Shown here: positions 5,065 through 10,152 of the stretch, one piece after another
How positions within the stretch are numbered: the stretch's first letter is position 1
How the letters are laid out: every line of letters starts with the position of its first letter
From: Clostridia bacterium
Lineage (GTDB): Bacteria > Bacillota > Clostridia > Christensenellales > CALWSW01
DNA length: 10,152 nt
Reading direction: 5' to 3'
Assembly: GCA_019421925.1 (NCBI GenBank)
Contig: JAHZEH010000007.1
Coordinates: forward strand, 1-10,152
Notes under the pieces: model-generated
Database searches by the model: none
Seen by the model: the letters and a program-made list of their open reading frames with translations, nothing else
What the model was told of the DNA's origin: nothing
Program-made: the position numbers and the translations under genes

Positions 5065-6302
5065 GGGCTGTCATTTTGGAAGTGCGCGGCAGATCCGCCA
5101 CGGTTATGACCGAAAACGGCGGCGTGGAGAAGGTTCCCGCTCTCCCGGGCTGGGAGACGGGCATGGAGGTTCTGCTCCCCGCGGCCCCCAAAAAGCATCC
5201 CCTGGCCCGGCTGTACGGCGGCATTGCCGCCTGCGCTGCCTGCCTCTGCATGGTCTGGGGAATTTATGCCTATCTCTCCCCCGTCCTCTATGTGGATGTG
5301 TCCATCAACCCGGCGGTGCACCTCTCCGTCAACCGCTTCGGCAAAGTGGTGGGCGCGGAGGGACTCAACAGCGACGGCCAGACACTGCTCCTGGATGTGG
5401 AGACCGGAGGCAGCGCGGGCGACTGCCTGACCCGCGTGATCGGCGGAGCCATCCAGGCGGGCTACCTGAAAACGGGCGGGGACGTGCGCCTCACCGTATC
5501 CAGCCGGGACATGGGCCTGGCCGAGCGGTATGAACAGGAACTGGCACAGACGGCGGACGCCTTGATCGCTGGCAGCAGCGCGGGCGCCAGCCTGCACGTG
5601 CAAAAACTGCCCGAGGAGGACTACAGGAGCCTCCAGAGCGCCATTGCTCAGGCTACGGAACAGGATCCCGGCGCCTCTCTGAATGAAATCTATCAGAGCC
5701 GGGAGTGGCTGGGTCACGGTGACCTTTGGCTCGAGGAGATCGAGTACAAGGGGAGAGGCCGTTTGGAGGCGGAGTTCACCGGCGAGCTTGATCCCCGGGG
5801 GAAGACGGTATTTCTGCTGGACGCCGCAGGCGGACAGATCCCCTGCACCTTTTTGGAGAGCGATGGGGACGAATGGCTGCTGATGGCCGAGGGCGTGAGC
5901 GAGGGCAGCCTCTATACCCTGTGTGTGGAGTGGCAGGAGGGCCGTCTGACCGGCTTTTTCCGGGCCAACCCCGGGGAGGAGTCGGAATGGGACGGCGACG
6001 AGCCTGCTTTGGGGGAGAGCGCCGGACAGGGCCCCAGCTCCGGGGAGGACGGCAGGGACGGCGATGACGGCGACAGCGATGACGATGACGTCGGCGACGA
6101 TGATGACGACGATGACGACGACGACGATGATGACGACGATGATGATGACGATGACAGCGATGACGACGGCGGCGGGAAGGGCCGGGATGTAAGGCCGGAG
6201 AACCGGGATGACGACGACGGCGACGATGACGACGATGATGACGACGGACGGGACGACGATGACGAGGAGGATGATGACGGCGGCGACTGGGATGACGACT
6301 GA
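5061..6302 (+). CDS. rsgI: RsgI-like transmembrane anti-sigma factor with EIEYK module and poly-Asp tail
   Basis: A 413-residue single-pass protein starting at ATG 5061, overlapping the sigI stop, with AAAGGAGG (5046-5053) 7 bases upstream. Residues 1-45 match the RsgI N-terminal cytoplasmic domain (MRAVILEVRGRSATVMTENGG), which binds SigI. Residues about 50-72 are the membrane helix. Residues 76-220 match the conserved extracellular RsgI domain: VDVSINPAVHLSVNRFGKVV, EGLNSDGQ, and a GGAIQAGYLKTGGDVRLTV segment. Asn83-Pro84 is the position at which RsgI proteins are reported to undergo autoproteolysis before regulated intramembrane cleavage. Residues 222-300 carry one EIEYK module like those of the secreted protein at 3054-3869. 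From about 329 the protein is almost pure Asp/Gly/Ser, including 20 consecutive Asp (346-365), ending GDWDDD. Many RsgI proteins carry carbohydrate-binding or other sensing modules here; this one carries an unrecognised module. Family call firm, ligand unknown. Confidence 0.88.
   Translation: MRAVILEVRGRSATVMTENGGVEKVPALPGWETGMEVLLPAAPKKHPLARLYGGIAACAACLCMVWGIYAYLSPVLYVDVSINPAVHLSVNRFGKVVGAEGLNSDGQTLLLDVETGGSAGDCLTRVIGGAIQAGYLKTGGDVRLTVSSRDMGLAERYEQELAQTADALIAGSSAGASLHVQKLPEEDYRSLQSAIAQATEQDPGASLNEIYQSREWLGHGDLWLEEIEYKGRGRLEAEFTGELDPRGKTVFLLDAAGGQIPCTFLESDGDEWLLMAEGVSEGSLYTLCVEWQEGRLTGFFRANPGEESEWDGDEPALGESAGQGPSSGEDGRDGDDGDSDDDDVGDDDDDDDDDDDDDDDDDDDDSDDDGGGKGRDVRPENRDDDDGDDDDDDDDGRDDDDEEDDDGGDWDDD
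5724..5960 (+). repeat. third EIEYK module, in the RsgI ectodomain
   Basis: Residues 222-300 of the anti-sigma factor (LWLEEIEYKGRGRLEAEF, then FLLDAAGG, then GVSEGSLYTLCVEW) align by eye with both modules of the secreted protein: the EIEYKG.GRLE.(E/D)F start, a central D..G turn, and a (G)(L/V).(A/E)G..YT end. It sits between the conserved RsgI extracellular domain and the acidic tail, the usual place of sensing modules in this family. Confidence 0.7.
6045..6299 (+). repeat. GAY-rich tract encoding the poly-Asp tail of RsgI
   Basis: An 85-codon tract composed mainly of GAC and GAT. Twenty consecutive Asp codons lie at 6096-6155, with further Asp blocks at about 6207-6245 and 6253-6299. GAC and GAT are mixed without a fixed period, so the tract is degenerate at DNA level. 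A slightly basic interruption (KGRDVRPENR, about residues 373-382) divides it in two. Confidence 0.85.
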
Positions 6303-6331
6303 CAGCCGGAAAAAGGTTGGCAAGTTTCCCG

Positions 6332-6366
6332 CCTCCCCCAGCATATACTTGAAAAAAAGGGGGAGG
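6332..6366 (+). promoter_or_regulatory. hairpin covering the rmlB ribosome binding site
   Basis: CCTCCCCC (6332-6339) is perfectly complementary to GGGGGAGG (6359-6366), which contains the rmlB Shine-Dalgarno sequence 9 bases before ATG 6376. In a transcript reading through from rsgI, the site could be masked by this 8-bp GC-rich stem with a 19-base loop. A TATACT (6344-6349) lies in the loop with a TTGGCA (6317-6322) upstream, but the 21-base spacing is poor for a sigma-A promoter. Confidence 0.45.
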
Positions 6367-6375
6367 ATCACGAGC

Positions 6376-7383
6376 ATGCGAACCTGGCTGGTGACAGGCG
6401 GCGCGGGCTTCATCGGTTCCCATTTTATCCGCATGATGCTGGAGGGGACCAAGGACCTGCGCATCGTCAATCTGGACAAACTGACTTATGCGGGGCGCGC
6501 AGCCAATCTGCAGGGGATTGCGGAGGGGCCGCGCTACCGTTTTGTGCGGGGGGATATCTGCGATCCCGCCCTGGTCTCCTCGCTGCTGGCCCGGGAACGG
6601 ATCAGCGTCATTGTCAACTTTGCGGCGGAGAGCCATGTGGACCGCTCCATAGAGAATGCCACGGATTTTGCCCGTACCAATGTGACGGGCGTGCTGAACC
6701 TCCTGGACTGTGCCCGGCGCTACTGGGCGCGGGGGGAGGGGTATGTGGGCGGCGTGCGCTTTCTGCAGGTCTCGACGGACGAGGTCTACGGCGCTCTGCC
6801 CCTTGAGGGGGGGAAGCCCTTCGCCGAGGGGGATGGGCTCTGTCCCCGCAGTCCCTATGCGGCCAGCAAGGCGGCGGCCGACCTGTTCGTCATGAGCTAC
6901 TGGGAGACCCACAGGCTGCCGGTATGTATCAGCCGCTGCTGCAACAACTATGGGCCGGGCCAGTACCCGGAGAAACTGATCCCTCTGTGTATCGCCCGGG
7001 CTCTGGACCATCAGAATGTGCCCATCTACGGGGACGGAAAGAACGTGCGGGAGTGGATCCACGTGCGGGACCACTGCCGGGCGCTGCTCGCCGTGCTTCA
7101 GCGGGGCAGGCCGGGGGAGATATACCACGTGGGCAGCGGCCTGGAGCGGGACAATCTGACCATCGTCAGGACGGTGATCTCGCTGCTTGCGCGCAAGGAT
7201 GAGGAGATCGGGGAGGGGCTCATAGAGTTTGTCGCCGACCGCAAGGGGCATGACAGGCGCTATGCCATCAGCTGCGACAAGACCACACAGGCCTTGGGCT
7301 GGCAGGCCAAAATCCCCTTCGATGCGGGCCTGGCCCAGACGGTGGGCTGGTATGCCGCCCATCCGGAGGCATGCAGGCCATGA
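6376..7383 (+). CDS. rmlB: dTDP-glucose 4,6-dehydratase
   Basis: A 335-residue extended short-chain dehydrogenase. It converts dTDP-D-glucose to dTDP-4-keto-6-deoxy-D-glucose with bound NAD+, the entry step to dTDP-rhamnose and many deoxy- and amino-sugars. It shows the Rossmann motif TGGAGFIG (7-14), the NFAAESHVDRSI segment (81-92), STDEVYG (133-139) with the Asp135-Glu136 acid/base pair, the YAASK catalytic motif (Tyr161, Lys165), NNYGPGQYPEKLIP (190-203) and DRRYAI (293-298). All are typical of RmlB and argue against a UDP-glucose epimerase. A longer in-frame reading extends upstream, but ATG 6376 has GGAGG 9 bases before it and gives the canonical N-terminus. The next gene overlaps as ATGA. 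The partners RmlA, RmlC and RmlD are not in the window, so the final sugar is unknown. Confidence 0.92.
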   Translation: MRTWLVTGGAGFIGSHFIRMMLEGTKDLRIVNLDKLTYAGRAANLQGIAEGPRYRFVRGDICDPALVSSLLARERISVIVNFAAESHVDRSIENATDFARTNVTGVLNLLDCARRYWARGEGYVGGVRFLQVSTDEVYGALPLEGGKPFAEGDGLCPRSPYAASKAAADLFVMSYWETHRLPVCISRCCNNYGPGQYPEKLIPLCIARALDHQNVPIYGDGKNVREWIHVRDHCRALLAVLQRGRPGEIYHVGSGLERDNLTIVRTVISLLARKDEEIGEGLIEFVADRKGHDRRYAISCDKTTQALGWQAKIPFDAGLAQTVGWYAAHPEACRP

Positions 7384-8036
7384 AACGGCTGCTCATCCTG
7401 GGAGCGGGGGGGCACGGAAGGGTCATAGGGGATTGTGCTCTGGCCATGAAATGCTTCGACCAAATCGCATATCTGGACGACGGCGGGCTGACCACATGCT
7501 GTGGACTGCCCGTTCTCGGCGTTTTTGGGGACTTGTCCCGCCTGCGCCACGCCTTTGCCTTCGTCCATGTGGCCCTCGGGGACAATGAGCACCGTATGGA
7601 GTGGCTCGGCAGGGCCAGGGGATTGGGTTACCAGCTTCCCGCCCTCATCCATCCCAGGGCCTTTTTGAGCTCCTTTGCGCTGGTGGGGGCGGGGTGCGCC
7701 CTGCTGCCCGGCAGCATGGTCAATGCCTGCGCGGTCCTGGGGGACGGGTGCATCGTCAACACAGGGGCCGTCGTGGAGCACGACTGTGTGCTGGGAGGGG
7801 GTGTGCATGTCTCGCCAACCGCCTGCCTGTGCGGCGGCGTTCATGTGGGCGAAAATGCATGGATATGCGCGGGAGCCGTAGTTTTGCCAAAATTATTCAT
7901 TGGGGAGAGGGCGGTTGTGGGGGCAGGAGCGGTCGTCACCGGGCCGGTGGAGAGGGGCGCGGTCGTGGCGGGAAATCCCGCGCGGCCCCTTCCCGCACGG
8001 CATGGCGGGTCTGGGGAGGGACGGGAAACCTGTTAA
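7380..8036 (+). CDS. NeuD/PglD-type sugar O/N-acyltransferase
   Basis: A 218-residue protein in two parts. The N-terminal nucleotide-sugar-binding Rossmann-like domain starts KRLLILGAGGHGRVIGDCA (2-20) and includes VALGDNEHR (64-72). From about residue 88 there is a left-handed beta-helix of hexapeptide repeats (ALVGAGCALLPGSMVNACAVLGDGCIVNTGAVV), ending AGNPARPL. His134 in VEHDCVLGGGVHVSP sits where the catalytic base of PglD/NeuD enzymes lies. Such enzymes use acetyl-CoA to acetylate an amino- or hydroxy-group on nucleotide-activated sugars. ATG 7380 overlaps the rmlB stop as ATGA, and GGAGG (7365-7369) is 10 bases before it; ATG 7371 would leave only one base. Pairing with RmlB suggests an acylated dTDP-sugar such as a 4-acetamido-4,6-dideoxy hexose, but no aminotransferase is present to confirm it. 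Confidence 0.85.
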   Translation: MKRLLILGAGGHGRVIGDCALAMKCFDQIAYLDDGGLTTCCGLPVLGVFGDLSRLRHAFAFVHVALGDNEHRMEWLGRARGLGYQLPALIHPRAFLSSFALVGAGCALLPGSMVNACAVLGDGCIVNTGAVVEHDCVLGGGVHVSPTACLCGGVHVGENAWICAGAVVLPKLFIGERAVVGAGAVVTGPVERGAVVAGNPARPLPARHGGSGEGRETC

Positions 8037-8061
8037 AATAAATTCTTATGAATGGTATAAA
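8033..8061 (+). promoter_or_regulatory. candidate promoter 1 for the ABC importer operon
   Basis: TTAAAA (8033-8038) and TATAAA (8056-8061) are separated by 17 bases. TGG immediately before the -10 forms an extended TGn element. It overlaps the stop of the acyltransferase gene and gives a leader of about 140 bases. A small inverted repeat, ATGGT (8052-8056) with ACCAT (8064-8068), spans the -10 and may be an operator. Confidence 0.5.
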
Positions 8062-8111
8062 AAACCATAACGAAAGATAGGGAAACCACCCGAATTTTCT
8101 GAATATATGAC

Positions 8112-8140
8112 TTGACGAAGGCGTAAGAACCTGAGAAAAT
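8112..8140 (+). promoter_or_regulatory. candidate promoter 2 for the ABC importer operon
   Basis: TTGACG (8112-8117, five of six) and GAAAAT (8135-8140, four of six) are separated by 17 bases, about 70 bases before the gene. The -35 is better and the -10 weaker than in candidate 1; the two could be alternative starts. Confidence 0.4.
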
Positions 8141-8170
8141 ACATGCATCAGGGTAATTTTTATTCAAACA

Positions 8171-8189
8171 TTGGCGGCTCTGCCGCCAA
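8171..8189 (+). promoter_or_regulatory. leader hairpin just before the lipoprotein ribosome binding site
   Basis: TTGGCGGC (8171-8178) pairs perfectly with GCCGCCAA (8182-8189) around TCT. AGGAGGA (8196-8202) follows 6 bases later. It does not cover the ribosome binding site itself, so it more likely stabilises the mRNA 5' end or serves as a protein-binding site. Confidence 0.5.
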
Positions 8190-8209
8190 GAAATTAGGAG
8201 GAATTGCAA

Positions 8210-9085
8210 ATGAAGAAGTTGGCCAGCCTGTTGCTTGCGGGCCTGATGTTGTTTTCCTTTGCCGGATGCTCCGGCGGCAGCGGCGCGGATACCCAGCCCG
8301 ATGCGTCGCCCGAGGCTCAAACGGACGGCGAAACCGGCGCCCAGGGCGAATTCCGCGTGGCCCTTGAGTGCAACTACGCCCCCTTCAACTGGACCCAGAT
8401 GGACGACAGCAACGGCGCAGTCGCCATCGGCGACGGCACCTATGCCGGCGGTTATGACGTGGAGATCGCCAAAAAACTGGCGGAAGCCATGGGCAAGAAG
8501 CTGGTTATCGTCAAAACCGAGTGGGACGGGCTCATCCTCTCCGTCAACTCCGGCAAGTGCGACGCGGTCATCGCGGGCATGAGCCCCACCGCTGAGCGCT
8601 CTGTGACCGTGGATTTCTCCGATGCATACTATGAGTCCGACCTGTGCATCGTCGTCAAAAAAGACGGTCCCTATGCCAACGCCACCTCCCTGGCCGACTT
8701 CTCGGGCGCCAAGATCACCGGCCAGCTCAATACTTTTCACTATACCGTCATCGACCAGATCGAGGGCGTAGTCAAGGAAACCGCTATGGACACCTTCCCG
8801 GCCATGATCGTGGCGGTGGATTCCGGCAAGGTTGACGGCTACATCTCCGAGCGCCCCGGCGCCGTCTCCGCGGTTGCCTCCAACCCCACGCTGACCTATG
8901 TCACCTTCGAGGAGGGCAAGGGCTTTGAGACCTCCCCCGAGGATACGAGCATCGCCGTGGCCATCAAGAAGGGCAACACCGAGCTGGTGGAGCAGGTCAA
9001 CGAGATCCTCGCCGGCATCAGCAAAGAGGAGCGCCTCCAGCTGATGGACCAGGCCATTGCCAACCAGCCCCTCTCCGCGGAGTAA
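8210..9085 (+). CDS. ABC importer substrate-binding lipoprotein, polar amino-acid family
   Basis: A 291-residue protein with a lipoprotein signal (MKKLASLLLAGLMLFSFAGC) and Cys20 as the lipid-anchored residue, followed by a flexible Gly/Ser/Asp-rich linker to about residue 45. The rest fits the family 3 extracellular solute-binding fold: FRVALECNYAPFNW at the start, GGYDVEIAKKLAEAMGKKLVIVKTEWDGLILSVNSGKCDAVIAGMSPTAERSVTVDFSDAYYES, then DFSGAKITGQLNTFHYTVIDQI and a C-terminal VEQVNEILAGIS helix. Arg in TAER is where this family usually binds the ligand alpha-carboxylate, so an amino acid is the likely substrate; which one cannot be said. The ATG at 8210 is 7 bases from AGGAGGA; an in-frame TTG at 8204 is less likely. 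Permease and ATPase genes follow, forming one transporter. Confidence 0.9.
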   Translation: MKKLASLLLAGLMLFSFAGCSGGSGADTQPDASPEAQTDGETGAQGEFRVALECNYAPFNWTQMDDSNGAVAIGDGTYAGGYDVEIAKKLAEAMGKKLVIVKTEWDGLILSVNSGKCDAVIAGMSPTAERSVTVDFSDAYYESDLCIVVKKDGPYANATSLADFSGAKITGQLNTFHYTVIDQIEGVVKETAMDTFPAMIVAVDSGKVDGYISERPGAVSAVASNPTLTYVTFEEGKGFETSPEDTSIAVAIKKGNTELVEQVNEILAGISKEERLQLMDQAIANQPLSAE

Positions 9086-9104
9086 CCCATTCGGCTGGCA
9101 GTGT

Positions 9105-9144
9105 TGCAAATCAGGCACGCCGGGCAGGCGCGCCTGATTTTGCA
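9105..9144 (+). terminator. intercistronic hairpin between lipoprotein and permease genes
   Basis: AAATCAGGC (9108-9116) pairs with GCCTGATTT (9132-9140). The stem extends outward by TGC/GCA (9105-9107 with 9142-9144, one bulged T). It continues inward by CGCC/GGCG (9118-9121 with 9127-9130) after one mismatch, with loop GGGCA. There is no T-run on the 3' side. Such elements commonly protect or partly end the transcript after the binding-protein gene, so that more binding protein than permease is made. Confidence 0.65.
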
Positions 9145-9183
9145 TTGGTATCCACCATTTTAGCGACAAGGAGTTGAGAGAGT

Positions 9184-10041
9184 ATGCCGACAACATTCTG
9201 GGGCTGGATCGGCTTTCTGCTGGAGCAGTACGGTCCGGCCTTCCTGCGGGGCGCGGGCAACACCATGCTCATCGCCATCACGGGCACGGTGATCGGCTTT
9301 GTGATCGGCCTGCTGGTGGCAGTCGTGCGCACCATTCCCATCCATAAAAAGGACAACCTCCTCAAACGGGTCCTGCTCAAAATTGTGCGGGCCGTTATGG
9401 TGGTCTATATTGAGGTGTTCCGCAGCACGCCTATGATCGTGCAGGCCATGGTCATCTACTACGGGGCCATGTACGCCGGCATTGACATGCCCAGCATGTT
9501 CGCCGCCATCTTCGTGGTGTCGGTCAACACGGGCGCGTATATGTCCGAGATTATCCGCGGCGGCATCATCTCCGTGGACAGGGGTCAGACCGAAGGGGCC
9601 CAGTCCATCGGCATGACCCACTGGCAGACCATGACCAGCGTGGTGCTGCCCCAGGCCATCCGCAACATCATGCCCAGCATCGGCAATGAGTTTGTCATCA
9701 ACATCAAGGACAGCTCAGTGCTCAATGTCATCAGCGCCACGGAGCTCTTCTTTGTCTCCAAGTCCGCTGCGGGCACCTATATGGTGTATTTCCAGGTGTT
9801 CGCCATCACCTGCGCCATCTATTTCATCCTGACCTTCACAGTCACCCGCATCCTGCTCTTCATTGAGCGCAAGATGGACGGGCCGGACTCCTATACCATC
9901 ATGGGCTCCCAGAACATGCCCGGGACCGCCATCAAAACCACCAAGCCGGGGGACGACTACGGCGTAGGCGGCAAGCATGGCACCGTCGTCATGAAATCGC
10001 ACCCCTCCGGGGGCGTGGTCACGGAAGGAGGGGTGGAATAA
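9184..10041 (+). CDS. polar amino-acid ABC transporter permease
   Basis: A 285-residue inner-membrane protein of the HisM/GlnP type. Residues 17-30 (YGPAFLRGAGNTML) and the first helix (26-48) are typical, as is YIEVFRSTPMIVQAMVIYYG (75-94). The cytoplasmic EAA loop reads EGAQSIGMTHWQTMTSVVLPQAI (137-159), which docks to the ATPase, followed by NEFVINIKDSSVLNVI. About five hydrophobic segments are visible, the last ending near 228. A 55-residue hydrophilic tail (231-285, rich in Gly, Lys and Thr) then follows, longer than usual for this family. AAGGAG (9168-9173) lies 10 bases before ATG 9184. Its stop overlaps the start of the ATPase gene as TAATG. It pairs with the preceding lipoprotein and following ATPase; a homodimer is likely, as only one permease gene is seen. 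Confidence 0.92.
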   Translation: MPTTFWGWIGFLLEQYGPAFLRGAGNTMLIAITGTVIGFVIGLLVAVVRTIPIHKKDNLLKRVLLKIVRAVMVVYIEVFRSTPMIVQAMVIYYGAMYAGIDMPSMFAAIFVVSVNTGAYMSEIIRGGIISVDRGQTEGAQSIGMTHWQTMTSVVLPQAIRNIMPSIGNEFVINIKDSSVLNVISATELFFVSKSAAGTYMVYFQVFAITCAIYFILTFTVTRILLFIERKMDGPDSYTIMGSQNMPGTAIKTTKPGDDYGVGGKHGTVVMKSHPSGGVVTEGGVE

Positions 10042-10152
10042 TGGCCGGTTCTGTTATTGACGTCCGCCATCTCAAGAAGGCCTTTGGCGACCACGTGGTG
10101 CTCAAGGATATTGATTTTTCCGCCGCCAAGGGCGAGGTAGTCTGCATCATCG
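10041..10152 (+). CDS. ABC transporter ATP-binding protein, N-terminal fragment
   Basis: The gene runs off the right edge. The 37 complete codons read MAGSVIDVRHLKKAFGDHVVLKDIDFSAAKGEVVCII, the standard start of a GlnQ/HisP-type amino-acid transport ATPase: V..L.K.FG...VL..I.... G.VV.IIG. The frame ends just before the expected Walker A motif, so nucleotide-binding residues cannot be checked. The A-loop aromatic is probably Phe15. ATG 10041 shares its first base with the permease stop (TAATG), and AAGGAGG (10025-10031) is 9 bases upstream. Confidence 0.88.
   Translation, partial: MAGSVIDVRHLKKAFGDHVVLKDIDFSAAKGEVVCII

Noticed and set aside
6045..6299. CRISPR-like or tandem-repeat array in the GAY tract
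   Set aside because: There is no fixed repeat unit or spacers; it is a degenerate run of Asp codons within an intact reading frame.
5013..6479. Long minus-strand frame (488 codons) rich in Val and Ile, resembling a membrane protein
   Set aside because: It is the antisense of rsgI; the Val/Ile runs are simply the reverse complement of GAC/GAT codons. The + strand shows clear RsgI motifs and a ribosome binding site.
5776..7362. Minus-strand frame of 528 codons with His/Arg runs
   Set aside because: It is antisense to both rsgI and rmlB; the His/Arg repeats mirror the GAY tract. There are no family motifs and no ribosome binding site.
8033..9196. Minus-strand frame of 387 codons over the lipoprotein gene
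   Set aside because: High GC leaves long antisense frames; the + strand encodes a clear solute-binding lipoprotein.

Overview
The window is a GC-rich stretch read almost entirely on the + strand. It carries strong AGGAGG-type ribosome binding sites, many stop/start overlaps (TTGA, ATGA, TAATG) and a SigI/RsgI sigma/anti-sigma pair, a family known from Bacillota. Together with a PfoR-like PTS permease and a diderm-free lipoprotein ABC importer, this suggests a high-GC Clostridia member, perhaps an Oscillospiraceae gut bacterium (Flavonifractor/Lawsonibacter-like). The genus is a guess; the phylum is reasonably secure. I see no rRNA, tRNA, CRISPR array, insertion sequence or origin.

Layout. 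(1) Positions 2-1146: the 3' end of a PEP/pyruvate-binding (ATP-grasp type) protein, translationally coupled to a small four-helix membrane protein. (2) 1399-2918: a PfoR-like PTS EIIC-type permease followed at once by a Nudix hydrolase, closed by a 12-bp hairpin. (3) 3054-6302: the most interesting part. It holds a secreted protein with two copies of a short beta-rich module and an Asp/Trp-rich tail, a 505-bp non-coding stretch with a near-consensus sigma-A promoter, then sigI and rsgI overlapping by ATGA. The RsgI ectodomain ends in a third copy of the same module and a very long poly-aspartate tail. (4) 6376-8036: rmlB (dTDP-glucose 4,6-dehydratase) and a NeuD/PglD-type sugar acyltransferase overlapping by ATGA. 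The rmlB ribosome binding site lies inside a potential hairpin. (5) 8210-10152: a polar amino-acid type ABC importer in the order lipoprotein, permease, ATPase (cut by the window end), with leader promoters and a strong hairpin between the lipoprotein and permease genes.

How the parts may work together. In known SigI/RsgI systems the extracellular part of RsgI senses a ligand, and its module often matches modules on the secreted proteins that the sigma factor controls. Here the sensor and a neighbouring secreted protein share both an otherwise unrecognised module and a poly-acidic tail. That suggests a self-contained sensing/response unit for something that binds a polyanion (divalent cations, cationic peptides or a cell-surface polymer). 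This is inference. The shared module and shared tail composition are directly visible; the ligand and the regulatory link are not.
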